A stretch of DNA of 64,000 nucleotides from Rhizobium etli 8C-3 (GCF_001908375.1 NZ_CP017241.1:499001-563000), one strand, 5' to 3'; positions 25,797 through 34,904 are shown, counted from the stretch's first letter. The notes: generated by a model from the letters alone, not told the origin. Translations and numbers: made by a program.

Positions 25797-26935
25797 CGCA
25801 CCAGTGCTCCGAGCTTGCCGACCGCGCTGCAGAAGCGCGCTCGTGAATTCACTTCCACCGGCAGCACCCCTCGGTTGACCGCCTCGCTCAACGTGTCCCA
25901 ATCATCCGCGATGACGTGAGTGGGGATCTGCTTGAATATCTTATCCGTCTGCTGCCGGCGCACCCCGAGGCCGAAAAGCTTGGTGCGGTATTTGTTGATG
26001 ACGATGAATATCTGATCTGAATTGCCACGCAGCCGCACCAGATTGGCGAACAGGTCCTTGGCTTGCGAAAGCGCAGGTATCGTCATTTCGGTCACGATGC
26101 AGACGCTATTGACCGAACTGAGGACATCGTACTTCCACGGCGTATCGTAGTAGGGAATGTCGATGACGGTGTGATCGCTTTCGAAGGCGGCGACGTCCAG
26201 CATCCGCAGCACCAGTTCGGAGCCCCTCGGCGACAGAAGGACGGACGGCTGCTTGAAGGACAGCAGCGAAAAGCCGCCCGAATGACGCTTGCGGACCAGA
26301 TCGATGAATTCCAGATCGACCCGGGAAGGATTGGCGATGACCGGCTTCAGGTCGTAATCGTTGACAAGGTTAAGATAATAGCCGAGTGACCCCGAAGAAA
26401 AGTCCATGTCGAACAGATTGACCCGTGGTGAGGAATTCTTGGTCGGCTGGGCAAGCACATGGGCCAGCGACGAAGCGATCACGCTGGCGCCTGCACCGCC
26501 GACGGCAGAAACCACGGCATGGACCCGGCTGTCGCTTGCCCCGGTGCCGGGAGCATGAGTCGAGATCATGTCGATCAGTGCGCGGCGCTCGAGGGGCTTC
26601 TTCAACCAGTCATTGCCGTTCAGGCGAAAGAGCAGCCGCAGCATGTCGTCCGGAAGATCTTCGGAAACGACAACGAGCGGAATGTCCCGATGGCTGGTTC
26701 GGAACGCAAACAATTCCGGACGATGCAGTGATTCGCCGTTGTCGACGTCGAGAACGATCAGGTCGAACTGGGTCGAATCGAACCGGCCTTTTTCGCCAAT
26801 CGCCTTTAATGCCACATGGCGTACATCGTAACGCGACAGCGCACCGAACACGTCGAGCATGAGGCTTGCGGCCGCAGCATCGTCGGAAAGGACTAATATC
26901 CTGGTGGATGCGGCAATGTTGATGTGAGCTGTCAT
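25793..26935 (-). CDS. cpaE: Pilus localisation protein CpaE/TadZ
   Basis: 380 residues: an N-terminal response-regulator-like domain (about 1-125; LIVLDVDNG with neighbouring ILVLSDDAA) and a MinD/ParA-like ATPase domain. The P-loop is atypical: VSAVGGAGASVIASSLAHV, with no KGGxGKT lysine pattern. Switch-like NLFDMDFSSGSLGYYLN and DHTVIDIPY are present. CpaE/TadZ marks the pole and recruits CpaF. The atypical P-loop could mean weak or absent ATP hydrolysis, as seen in some TadZ proteins. Confidence 0.9.
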   Translation of the reverse strand: MTAHINIAASTRILVLSDDAAAASLMLDVFGALSRYDVRHVALKAIGEKGRFDSTQFDLIVLDVDNGESLHRPELFAFRTSHRDIPLVVVSEDLPDDMLRLLFRLNGNDWLKKPLERRALIDMISTHAPGTGASDSRVHAVVSAVGGAGASVIASSLAHVLAQPTKNSSPRVNLFDMDFSSGSLGYYLNLVNDYDLKPVIANPSRVDLEFIDLVRKRHSGGFSLLSFKQPSVLLSPRGSELVLRMLDVAAFESDHTVIDIPYYDTPWKYDVLSSVNSVCIVTEMTIPALSQAKDLFANLVRLRGNSDQIFIVINKYRTKLFGLGVRRQQTDKIFKQIPTHVIADDWDTLSEAVNRGVLPVEVNSRARFCSAVGKLGALVR

Positions 26936-26963
26936 TTCGCTTTCCTACGCAAGATTTAAGGAG

Positions 26964-27587
26964 TCAGCAGGTTGAACAAGTCTTGAGGTCTTCCGTGGTG
27001 ATCGTCACCGGATGGGCTGGAAGGGCGATGTCGTTGATTCCGAGCAGTGCCCCGAGGATCGGCAGATCGAAGGTGACGTCGCGCACCTCGAGCCGCATCG
27101 TGAGCACCGGTCCGTCCGGCCGGCCCCAGTAGCCCAGTCCCGAGCGCTGATAGGTCACCATCAGATTCTTAGGTTCTATCCGCCAGTTGAGGTCGCAAAT
27201 GCCTGGGTGGGGATCAGCCGGCGCGCTGCAGAGCCCGTCGCTCCCTAAGACGATCCGGTTCAATGCCGCCGTGCAGTTCGCAAGAGCCGGTCCGCAGGTT
27301 GAGGCAACCGCGGCATCGTTCGGCGCGGCTTTGCCGTTGTCGAGTGGATCGGCCGCTTCGACCGGGAAAACGGCGTCGAAATCCGTCGTCAGCGGATCTG
27401 ATACTGCAGCCAGGCGGGCGCCAAATTGCAATGCCTTGACCGTCTGGTTCCACTGCGCCATGGCATAGCCAAACTCGACGAAGGCTGCAAACACCAGCAT
27501 AACGATCGGAAAGGTGAGCAGCCCTTCGGTGAGGCTGACGCCACGGGTATCCTGCCAGAAGCCGGCGAACGTCCGGGAGGTCACCAT
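26964..27587 (-). CDS. TadE-like pseudopilin (second copy)
   Basis: 207 residues from ATG 27587, overlapping the end of the preceding tadE-like gene by seven bases. It has the TadE N-terminal signature: short charged leader, G-VSLTEGLLTFPIVMLVFAAF with the conserved Glu at position 5 of the mature segment, then WNQTVKALQFGARLAAV. The remainder is periplasmic with paired cysteines (TCGPALANC; GLCSAPADPHPGIC). TadE/F minor pseudopilins are processed by CpaA. Confidence 0.85.
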   Translation of the reverse strand: MVTSRTFAGFWQDTRGVSLTEGLLTFPIVMLVFAAFVEFGYAMAQWNQTVKALQFGARLAAVSDPLTTDFDAVFPVEAADPLDNGKAAPNDAAVASTCGPALANCTAALNRIVLGSDGLCSAPADPHPGICDLNWRIEPKNLMVTYQRSGLGYWGRPDGPVLTMRLEVRDVTFDLPILGALLGINDIALPAHPVTITTEDLKTCSTC

Positions 27588-28063
27588 CCGATATACCTCT
27601 CTTCGTGGAAGGAGCTGATGGTGATGGCATCGAGTCCGAGCCAGCCAAACAGAGGCGAAGTCTGATAGAGGTGGGCGGTAGAAATGGTAATGTTCCCGTC
27701 GGCATCGGGCGGTGCAATGGTGATGTCGGCAGGGTCCTTCCAGCCTTGCACGCGCGGTTTGGCGTCCGCTGCAGGAGTTTGCGTTCCATAAAAGGCGATC
27801 GTCTTCGCCGTCGCCTGATTGCAAGTCGGTTCATAGGTTCCCGACGCCGGCCGACAGCGCGACAGATAACGCCCGGCATCGCGCAGGCCCGCGTCGATCT
27901 GCATCCGCTCCCAGAAAATGTTGCCGAACTCGAGAATTCCGGCTGCAAACAGCGTCACAAAGGGCACTGCCACCAGTGCTTCGGCCAGGACCGCTCCTTC
28001 CTGCCTAGACCAGAACCCGAGACCAAAGCCTTGCCGCACGAGATTGCGCATCGCCATCATCAT
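27581..28063 (-). CDS. tadE: TadE-like pseudopilin
   Basis: 160 residues. N-terminal leader with Arg/Gln, then EGAVLAEALVAVPFVTLFAAGI, a type IVb-like hydrophobic segment with the required Glu, and IFWERMQIDAGLRDAGRYLSR matching TadE. Its ATG overlaps the tadG stop by four bases. Serves as a minor pseudopilin in Flp pilus biogenesis. Confidence 0.86.
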   Translation of the reverse strand: MMMAMRNLVRQGFGLGFWSRQEGAVLAEALVAVPFVTLFAAGILEFGNIFWERMQIDAGLRDAGRYLSRCRPASGTYEPTCNQATAKTIAFYGTQTPAADAKPRVQGWKDPADITIAPPDADGNITISTAHLYQTSPLFGWLGLDAITISSFHEERYIGW

Positions 28064-29667
28064 CGGACCAGCTCCGCTTCTTCGCGCAAAAACTCGTCGA
28101 GCGTACCGCGTCCGCCCTTGCCGGTTATGTCGATCATTTCCAGGGAAAGGTACCGCTCACTGGCGTCTTTGATCGCGGGCTTTGTCAGGAACATCCGCGC
28201 AAAGGCGACCGCCCGCGTGGCCTTATGGCCGTTCAGGTGGCCAACGGACTGCTCGTAGCCGCAATTTACGATGGCAGAGAAGATCTCGCGACGATCGCCA
28301 TATTCGGCCGCCGTATAGTCCGCCAGGTCAGGCCCGCCGTAGCACTGGCCGCCGGTCGCAGGCGTCCCCGTCTCGCCGTTTGCCGAGGCATGGCTGATCA
28401 GTGCGGGGTTGGCCAGTTCGTAGCGGTAGACGTCGTAGGCGGAAGGTTGGGATGGTGTACCGGCTGCCTGCTGCGGGTAACTGGAGGAGGTGCTTAGGAT
28501 CGTACTGACTGAGGGAGCGGCCGTTCCCTGCGCAACGTTCCAGTATGTCGTATACTGCCAGTTGTTGCCGCTGCTGATCTTGCCGCCGGACAGGGAGGTC
28601 ATGGCCGCTCCGTAACCTAGCGGCAAAGCCTTGGCGGGATCGCCGACAATGTCTCCGACCTTCACAGGATCGTAGGCTTTGCAGGCGTCCTTGCCCTTTT
28701 CGGATGCCGTTTGAGCGGAACGCACGTTCTGCGCCGGCCGGTAACGCGGATCGGTCTTACTGCCGATTGAACCGTAAAACCCGAAGCGCGTATTCACGCC
28801 GTCTTCGATCGGCCCCGCCTTTGCACCGGTCTCGGTATCCAGGCTGTCTCGCGTATAGCAGGTACCGGGATTGCCGGTGGCAAGAGCCTCCGCCAGCACG
28901 GCCGCCCCGTTGCCCAAGGGGGTTCGCAAGAACCCGAAGTTTCCGGGACCGGGGTTGGACGCCGAAGTGCTGTGAAGCTCGATCTGCACGCCATAGAGGT
29001 TCCCGGCCGCAAAGTTGGTGTGCAAGGCCTCAGCCGCATCTTCGCTTGCAGTCTCGCTCGTGTTCCCAACGGGCTCGAAGGGATTGCAGATAAACATCGG
29101 CGTCACATCGCAGGCGCTCACCCGGTAGACCGCCACGGCATCCGCCGAGACGTTCACTGTGTCACGCGTGAAGCCGACTGGTATCGGGAAGATCGTCTGC
29201 ATCGCCTGTTCTTTGGCGACCACCCAAGCGTAGGAGGCTTCGTTGGAATTCTCCGCCTCCATCGTATCAAGGTCGATGTCGTCGTCATCCTGAGCCGGTA
29301 TGCTCTTGAGATATTTGACAATAACGGTGCTGCCGGCATCGTTTCCGGGATCATAGCTCACCGTTATGTACGAGCCGAGCGACATGCCGTTTCCGCCACC
29401 GGAAAAAGCTGCACTGTTGGCAATTTTCTCAATTGCCGCATCCGCCCGGTCGATCGCATCGTCGCGGCCATCGAGTTCTCGGGCTCCGGCGAGCGCCATG
29501 GCATCGACGGCGCTCTGCAGGTCGGTATGCAGATTGCTGCTGCGGCCCACATCGATGACCAGCAGCGAAAAGCCCAGAAGCAGCGGCATGGCGATGAGCG
29601 TCAAGGCGATGACGTAGCCATGATGATCATTCCAGAACCGTCGGATAACCCTGCTAAGCATTGGCAT
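28060..29667 (-). CDS. tadG: TadG-like pilus protein
   Basis: 535 residues. Begins with a TadG-like transmembrane segment: DHHGYVIALTLIAMPLLLGF followed by SLLVIDVGRSSNLHTDLQSA and DAMALAGARELDGRDDAIDR, the hallmark of the TadE/TadG N terminus. The rest is a large periplasmic region with Cys pairs and low-complexity Ser/Thr stretches. It heads the tadG-tadE-tadE set; the two downstream genes overlap it and each other. Confidence 0.88.
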   Translation of the reverse strand: MPMLSRVIRRFWNDHHGYVIALTLIAMPLLLGFSLLVIDVGRSSNLHTDLQSAVDAMALAGARELDGRDDAIDRADAAIEKIANSAAFSGGGNGMSLGSYITVSYDPGNDAGSTVIVKYLKSIPAQDDDDIDLDTMEAENSNEASYAWVVAKEQAMQTIFPIPVGFTRDTVNVSADAVAVYRVSACDVTPMFICNPFEPVGNTSETASEDAAEALHTNFAAGNLYGVQIELHSTSASNPGPGNFGFLRTPLGNGAAVLAEALATGNPGTCYTRDSLDTETGAKAGPIEDGVNTRFGFYGSIGSKTDPRYRPAQNVRSAQTASEKGKDACKAYDPVKVGDIVGDPAKALPLGYGAAMTSLSGGKISSGNNWQYTTYWNVAQGTAAPSVSTILSTSSSYPQQAAGTPSQPSAYDVYRYELANPALISHASANGETGTPATGGQCYGGPDLADYTAAEYGDRREIFSAIVNCGYEQSVGHLNGHKATRAVAFARMFLTKPAIKDASERYLSLEMIDITGKGGRGTLDEFLREEAELVR

Positions 29668-29752
29668 ACCCCCATCGCGGCGCGATCGCCGTGACGTCCC
29701 TGTCGTGTGTGTTTTTTCCCCCGGCGCTGCCGCCGTTCATGCCGTTCGATAG

Positions 29753-30046
29753 TTAGTTGCCGACGGCCGCCCCATTGGCCGTGGCCATGGCCGGCGCCGG
29801 CTGCATGTTAACAGACCCCCCGGTCTGGTACTCGTTGACCACTCTGCGGATCACCTTGCCGTCGCTGGCGATACGGGTTCGCTGCGCTTGCGGCGGGAAG
29901 GGGTCCTGCGTATGGATGGCCTTGTTGGCTTCCACGGCGTTCCCGAGCCCGAAGGTGATCGAGTCGCGATGGTTCATGTAGTCGGCGCAGCCGGAAACGA
30001 GGCTGACGACGATAAGGACGAGAAGCACGCGCCTATCTTTTTGCAA
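29753..30046 (-). CDS. Small lipoprotein at the cpaD position
   Basis: 97 residues if started at TTG 30046. The frame can be opened to 30088, but that part overlaps the cpaC 3' end. The lipobox LVSGC is near residue 18-20 after a KDRR n-region. The mature part contains HRDSITFGLGNAVEANKAIH and DPFPPQAQRTRIASDGK, a pattern seen in short tad-linked proteins. It sits exactly where CpaD (usually over 200 residues) would be. It may be a cut-down functional substitute for CpaD. Start uncertain. Confidence 0.72.
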   Translation of the reverse strand: MQKDRRVLLVLIVVSLVSGCADYMNHRDSITFGLGNAVEANKAIHTQDPFPPQAQRTRIASDGKVIRRVVNEYQTGGSVNMQPAPAMATANGAAVGN

Positions 30047-31520
30047 CAGCAAGTTGGCCTCCCTGATCCAGATCGAGACGATGGCCATAGGGGCCCTTCA
30101 CACCTTCGCCGTTGCGAAAGCGCCGCAACATGTCTTTGTCCACTTCCAGTATTCCAAGCGCAAACAGCTCCGCGTCGTTCGACGAACGTGTCTGGTCGAG
30201 CGGACTGTAGAGGTCCTCGCCTGGCGAGGCCGGCCGCACGATATGCGGTGTGACGACGATGACGAGATCGGATTCCTTTTTCTGGAAACTCGTCGAGCGG
30301 AACAGCGCGCCGAGAATTGGGATCTGCCCAAGGCCCGGTAATTGTTGGATGTCCTTGGCATTGATCGACTGCAAGAGCCCCGCCATTGCAAAGCTCTGCC
30401 CGTCGCGCAGCGCCACCGTGGTGCTGGCAGCGCGCGAGATGAAGCCTGGATTGCCGTTGACGTTGATCGATGTATCGAGCTCGGAGACTTCCGGCTCGAT
30501 CTGCAGGTTGATGAGACCGTCATCGAGAACAACCGGCTTGAAAGTCAGCCGCACGCCGAACGGGCGATAGTCGGTCTCGGTGGCGACGGTCGCGCCGTTG
30601 GTCGTCGTCGTCAGGATCGGCACTTCGCCGCCTGCATGGAAGCTGGCGGTCGAGCCGCTCATGGCGATCAGGTTCGGCTGCGCCAGTCGGCGCACCACAC
30701 CTTTCTGCTCGAGCGCGTTGATCACCACGTCAATTTGGCCACCCGAGATTTCCAGCACCTTGGCGATTAGTTGGCCGAAGGGCTGCATGCCTGTGGCCGC
30801 GCCCTTGGGGTCGAGCAGGGTGCGGACGAGGTTGCCGTCGTCCACTCCGATGCCCTGACTGGTCGTTGCCTTGCCGATGCCGTTATTTCCCTGCCCGGAC
30901 CAACCAATCCCCAGGTCGCGGCCGGTCTGGCGCGAGGCTTCGATGACACGCACCTCCAGCATCACCTGCTGGCTGTCGCTGACTCTCAGCTGGTTCAGCA
31001 CCGGTCGCTCGGAATAGGACTGGGCAATTTCAATCACCCGCTGCAGTTCCACGGCATCACGCACGGTGCCGGTTACGCGGATGCGATCGTTGGAGTTGAA
31101 AACACGGACCCGGGCCGAGGGCGCGGCGGAGCGGATTGCAAGCGCCGCCTCGCTGAAATCGCTGGCGACGCGGACGTCGATGACGCCGAGGAGTTTCTTG
31201 CTGTCATCATAGACCGAGATATTGGTGGCGCCGATCTGCTTGGCGCGGATGAATAGCGACCGGTCTGACAGCGGCACCACGTCGATCATATCGGCGCTGC
31301 CGATGACGAGATCGCCGAACGTCTGGCCGGTATTGAGGGTCAGCGTCTCGTTTGGAGGCAGCGTGATCTGCTGCACCGACCCGCCGAGCGTCACGAACTT
31401 TTCCTGTGCCTCGGCGCGGCCGGCAAAGTCCGGCCCCCAGCACACACAGGCCGAAAACACTGCGACTAGCGCCGCAAGGCTTCTGGATCCTGCTATTCCC
31501 TTCTTGCCACACCTTGACAT
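30033..31520 (-). CDS. cpaC: Flp pilus outer-membrane secretin CpaC/RcpA
   Basis: 495 residues from ATG 31520. Signal peptide in the first 30-40 residues (SLAALVAVFSACVCWGPDFA). N-terminal pilus-secretin domain: NETLTLNTGQTFGDLVIGSA and DVVPLSDRSLFIRAKQIGAT. A BON-like segment follows, then the secretin core (VTPHIVRPASPGEDLYSPLD; GGEVPILTTTTNGATVATET; PGLGQIPILGALFRSTSFQK). It forms the pilus exit channel. Follows cpaB in the operon. Confidence 0.94.
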   Translation of the reverse strand: MSRCGKKGIAGSRSLAALVAVFSACVCWGPDFAGRAEAQEKFVTLGGSVQQITLPPNETLTLNTGQTFGDLVIGSADMIDVVPLSDRSLFIRAKQIGATNISVYDDSKKLLGVIDVRVASDFSEAALAIRSAAPSARVRVFNSNDRIRVTGTVRDAVELQRVIEIAQSYSERPVLNQLRVSDSQQVMLEVRVIEASRQTGRDLGIGWSGQGNNGIGKATTSQGIGVDDGNLVRTLLDPKGAATGMQPFGQLIAKVLEISGGQIDVVINALEQKGVVRRLAQPNLIAMSGSTASFHAGGEVPILTTTTNGATVATETDYRPFGVRLTFKPVVLDDGLINLQIEPEVSELDTSINVNGNPGFISRAASTTVALRDGQSFAMAGLLQSINAKDIQQLPGLGQIPILGALFRSTSFQKKESDLVIVVTPHIVRPASPGEDLYSPLDQTRSSNDAELFALGILEVDKDMLRRFRNGEGVKGPYGHRLDLDQGGQLAVAKR

Positions 31521-31578
31521 GCCTGCCTTCACCCCCCATTCGGCCGCAGCGCGCACGTTGCGGGCCTCCGCATGTATG

Positions 31579-32490
31579 TCACTGGATCAGGCCGACTCTG
31601 TGCTCCTCGCGCTTCGTCGTGTTCCAGACGCCCACAGTTGCCCACTTTGGCTCAATCGGCAATACCGGTTCGACCTTGGTTTCGACAATCTGAACTTGTT
31701 TTTCGCGCTCTGGCGTCTTCGTCAGATCCTTGCCGAGTTCGGTCGCAGTCGGCCCACCGCCGAGATCGGCGATGGTGATCTGCCGGGTTTCTTCGACGGA
31801 GGACGAGGCGATGTTGCGAAGTGCCAGAGACAGCGTTCCGATTGTGGCGCCGAGCGTGAGACGTTGCGCCTCGTCGGTCGTCACCTCGAAGGTGACGGTT
31901 TTGACGACGGAAGGCTCGTCCTTGCGCTCGTCTGCGGTCTGGTCCACGGCGAGCACCTTTACCCCCTGCAGCAGCACGTCGACAAAGGTCTGGTCGTTGC
32001 CGGCCTGGCCGCGAACCAATCGCGTCAGGAGAACGTCGACGCGGTCGGACGGCCGCACAAAGCCGGCGACGCCGAGCACATCGTTGACGCGGATGGAAAC
32101 GGCCTTCATGCCCTGGTCGAGCGCCGCCGACAGCGTGGCACGCTCGCCGGCACCGGTGATCTTCGAGGAAAGCACCGGCTCGCCCGGATCGATCGCTCCC
32201 ATGGCATAGCGCGGCTGGGCATCGTCGCCGACGACCGCCTCGATGCTGGCGAAAGAGCCTGTGGGTGTTTCGTTTGAGGGCCACGGAATGGCCTTGAGAT
32301 TTTCGGCACGCACTCGATCGCCGAAGCGCATCGGCTTGGCGGCGACAATTAATGACTTTTCCTGCGTTTTGGTGCGGCCCATTGCCAGGAGCCTGGCCTG
32401 CTGATCGGCGAGATACTCGCGCATCCCGAAAACCGCTGCTCCTGCGAGCACGAAAGCAATAACGAGACTGAAAATCGTTGAAGAACGCAT
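31579..32490 (-). CDS. cpaB: Flp pilus assembly protein CpaB/RcpC
   Basis: 303 residues. N-terminal membrane segment (TIFSLVIAFVLAGAAVFGMR), then a SAF-like domain (PMRFGDRVRAENLKAIPWPS) and the RcpC domain with GMKAVSIRVNDVLGVAGFVR and RVDVLLTR. CpaB is a periplasmic component linked to the secretin. First gene after the pilin, separated from it by a terminator-like hairpin. Confidence 0.94.
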   Translation of the reverse strand: MRSSTIFSLVIAFVLAGAAVFGMREYLADQQARLLAMGRTKTQEKSLIVAAKPMRFGDRVRAENLKAIPWPSNETPTGSFASIEAVVGDDAQPRYAMGAIDPGEPVLSSKITGAGERATLSAALDQGMKAVSIRVNDVLGVAGFVRPSDRVDVLLTRLVRGQAGNDQTFVDVLLQGVKVLAVDQTADERKDEPSVVKTVTFEVTTDEAQRLTLGATIGTLSLALRNIASSSVEETRQITIADLGGGPTATELGKDLTKTPEREKQVQIVETKVEPVLPIEPKWATVGVWNTTKREEHRVGLIQ

Positions 32491-32580
32491 CGCCGCTACT
32501 CGCTACACTGGACGGAATACATCCATCTGCGGTTACTAATTTAGTAGAGAGGCGTTAACAAAACACCTCTCTTCAGCTCC

Positions 32581-32603
32581 AAAAAGCTGCTCAGGAAGCA
32601 GCT
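32581..32603 (-). terminator. Terminator/attenuator between flp and cpaB
   Basis: Reading the minus strand, AGCTGCT and AGCAGCT pair around a five-base loop, and a run of four to five T follows at once. A longer arm (ACACCTC with GAGGTGT) can extend the structure. Partial termination here would let the abundant pilin be made in excess over the assembly proteins. Confidence 0.68.
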
Positions 32604-32618
32604 GAGGTGTATCAAGCT

Positions 32619-32831
32619 TCAGCCGCCCGCAGCCGGGGCCGGTGCATCGAGGTCTTGACCTTGGAACCAAGTCGCCCACGATCCCCATGCCGTGTTGAGC
32701 TCCTCACCGATCAGGACAACCGATGCAACAACTCCGCCGACCAGCAAACCAAGCAAAATAAGATATTCAGTCAGTGCGACGCCGTCTTCTTCCCGCGCGA
32801 AAGCGCGTACGCGATTTACAAGTGCTTTCAT
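32619..32831 (-). CDS. flp: Flp-family type IVb pilin
   Basis: 70-residue major pilin precursor. A short positive leader ends in EEDG, followed by VALTEYLILLGLLVGGVVAS: the Gly before the cut and the Glu-Tyr pair after it are the hallmarks of Flp prepilins cleaved by CpaA. The C terminus is Asp/Ala/Pro rich. First gene of the long pilus operon; cpaA is divergent. Confidence 0.95.
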   Translation of the reverse strand: MKALVNRVRAFAREEDGVALTEYLILLGLLVGGVVASVVLIGEELNTAWGSWATWFQGQDLDAPAPAAGG

Positions 32832-33094
32832 CGAGAATTACCTCCAAAATACTTGGCACGCCGTCATTCCCCCGGCACTGCCTCTTGCCGTCGAGACCAC
32901 CCCTCCGACTAGATCTATTAATAATCTGTTAATTCTAATTTAGTCAATTAGAGATATGTAAACAAAATGACATGTATTGTTTATGGTTAAGACGGGTCCC
33001 GGCATATTTCCTCGTAAAGACCGTTCCATCGCCGCCTACAGCGGATTCAAAACTGGATCTTAGTAGGCTATCCTTACCAATAGGGTTAGGTAGC

Positions 33095-33604
33095 ATGATA
33101 CCAATAGTCAGCTTTACTACATGGCTTGCAGTATTGCTTTTTCTTTACGCCGGGTGGACCGATTTCCAAACGTGGAAGATCCCCAATACGCTGGTCCTTG
33201 CGCTCATTGCCCTTTATGCGTTGCGCGCTGTGGCCGTGATGGTGAGCTCCGAGGATATCGGCGCGACGCTGTTTGCCTTAACTGGAATCGGCGGCGACGT
33301 CGGTGCCGGCCTGCTGATGTTTGTGCTCGGTGTCGTGCTCTGGGCTTTCGGGATGTTCGGCGCCGGAGACGCCAAGCTCTTCCTGCCGATCGGCCTTTTC
33401 ATCGGCTGGCACGGCATGCTGCCGTTTTCGATCTTCCTCCTCGTCTTCGGCGTCGCGACCTTGCTGATGCTGCGGCTGCCCATCCCGCTACCCTTCAAGC
33501 ATCTCGCCTTTTTCATGCGAATCGAGGAAATCCGGGCGAGCCGAAAGGTACCCTATGGTGTCGTCATGGTATTTGCGACGCTCCTCACCCTTGCCTCTGC
33601 TTAG
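33095..33604 (+). CDS. cpaA: Prepilin peptidase CpaA/TadV
   Basis: 169-residue integral membrane aspartyl protease (A24 type) that cleaves Flp and TadE-type leaders. ATG 33095 is preferred; the open frame extends upstream to 32972, but that part has no membrane character. First catalytic Asp in YAGWTDFQTWKIPN, second in GAGDAKLFLPIG. Five or six hydrophobic segments. Divergent from flp. Confidence 0.94.
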   Translation: MIPIVSFTTWLAVLLFLYAGWTDFQTWKIPNTLVLALIALYALRAVAVMVSSEDIGATLFALTGIGGDVGAGLLMFVLGVVLWAFGMFGAGDAKLFLPIGLFIGWHGMLPFSIFLLVFGVATLLMLRLPIPLPFKHLAFFMRIEEIRASRKVPYGVVMVFATLLTLASA

Positions 33605-33853
33605 CCGGAAGTTTCGCCTCATTCCCCATACACCGGACGGCCCCGAAAGCTCTCGCGATGACAAAAGCCATCGATGTGCGATGCTTGCCATACATGCCGC
33701 TGCAGATCGAATGCGCCGAGCTTTGGCTTAAGCGAAATGCGGAGACCGCCGTCGACGTGGTCAACTGTGGATACACGCCGGGGTTGCGTCATCAAGGAGC
33801 CGCAGAGCGTTCATTATGACAGCGGTGGCCGAAGTGTTCGTCGTTGGCCTGCA

Positions 33854-34582
33854 TCATGCGACGGCCAGCTCGACGGGCAATTGCACGAGCTTGTCATTCG
33901 GGAGCGGACGCTGCAGCGCACGTGCCTCTTCCCATGGTGCCGTCAGCCAGGTCTCGATTTCATCCTCGTTCGACAGGACGACCGGCATGGCCTTTTCGTG
34001 GATCGGCGCCATAATGGCGTTCGGCTCGGTCGTCAGGAAGCCGTAGAGATCGGCCGTGACCAAGCCTTCCTTGATCTTGCGAACGCTTTGCCATTGCGGC
34101 ACCCAGAATCCAGCGAAGAACATCAGCGGGCAATCCGGATTGGCCGCAAACCACGCATTTGGAGTTCTGCCGCCTTCGAGTTTGCTGGCCGGGTCCGGTT
34201 CGGCGAAAGCCGTAAAGGGAACGACGCAACGAAACTCAACGCCCTGCCAGCGCTTCCAATGCCTGCTTTCGACGTTGCGGACATTGGTTGTTCCGCCGTC
34301 GGGCTCCATTTTCAGGAGTTCCTGGAAATCGACGTCCCTGCCTTTCTTGCGCAGAGAGTCCGCTCGCTTGGTGGCCGCCTGAAACAGCGCCTGTGACGAG
34401 CTCGGAAGACCCCATCGCACATTTGCCAGCTCACGGCCGGCTGGTGTGTTGCGGACGATCGGCGCCATTCTGTCGGGCCACATTTCGACGATCGGCTCCA
34501 GATTGCCGGTGCTGTCGATCATTGCTCTGGTGATCGAGCGGATTGCCTCCTGGTTGCTCAGCATCCGGTAGAGATTGCACAC
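33854..34582 (-). CDS. SOS response-associated peptidase (SRAP/YedK/HMCES-like)
   Basis: 242 residues. SRAP proteins need Cys at position 2 to crosslink abasic sites in single-stranded DNA. Here the only start that gives this is GTG 34582 (then TGC: M-C-N-L-Y-R), and it has TTGGAGG five bases upstream. The frame open to 34717 is therefore not the protein. Other motifs: NVRNVESRHW (Asn/Arg/Glu/His core), RCVVPFTAFAEPD, and late AIMAPIHEKAMPVVLS with the catalytic His. Located in a block of accessory genes. Confidence 0.9.
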   Translation of the reverse strand: MCNLYRMLSNQEAIRSITRAMIDSTGNLEPIVEMWPDRMAPIVRNTPAGRELANVRWGLPSSSQALFQAATKRADSLRKKGRDVDFQELLKMEPDGGTTNVRNVESRHWKRWQGVEFRCVVPFTAFAEPDPASKLEGGRTPNAWFAANPDCPLMFFAGFWVPQWQSVRKIKEGLVTADLYGFLTTEPNAIMAPIHEKAMPVVLSNEDEIETWLTAPWEEARALQRPLPNDKLVQLPVELAVA

Positions 34583-34664
34583 ATTGCCCTCCAACGGCTC
34601 CCAGTAGCCGCGTTTCGAAACTTCGTCAGTGTCGATGAACTGGCCGTTCCAGCCTCTTCGAGAT

Positions 34665-34904
34665 TCAGGCAGCTTCGCGGGTCGGGAGGCAAAAGACAAG
34701 GTAGGTGTCGCCGTCAAAAAATGCGCGACATTGTTGGCACCTGCGATCGATTTGCAGAGATGACGACAGGACCTCGGCGCGCTCTTTGATCGTCGGGAAC
34801 TTCCATTCTGTTTCCCGGTCGGTTGATCACCAGAGGATCACGTGAAAGGGCAGCTCGTAGTTGAGGCGCCAGCGGGCTAGTGGATTGTCTCGTCTTGATG
34901 CCAC
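34665..34904 (-). pseudogene. Small gene interrupted by an in-frame TGA
   Basis: A GTG start at 34904 has AGGAG five bases upstream and lies nine bases after the preceding stop. The frame reads 25 codons to a TGA at 34829-34827 directly after a TGG codon. The same frame then stays open and coding-like for 53 more codons, including DRETEWKFPTIKERAEVLSS and a CQQC pair, to a TGA at 34667-34665. The simplest reading is one protein of about 79 residues broken by a nonsense mutation; a sequencing error or readthrough is possible. No family recognised. Confidence 0.6.
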
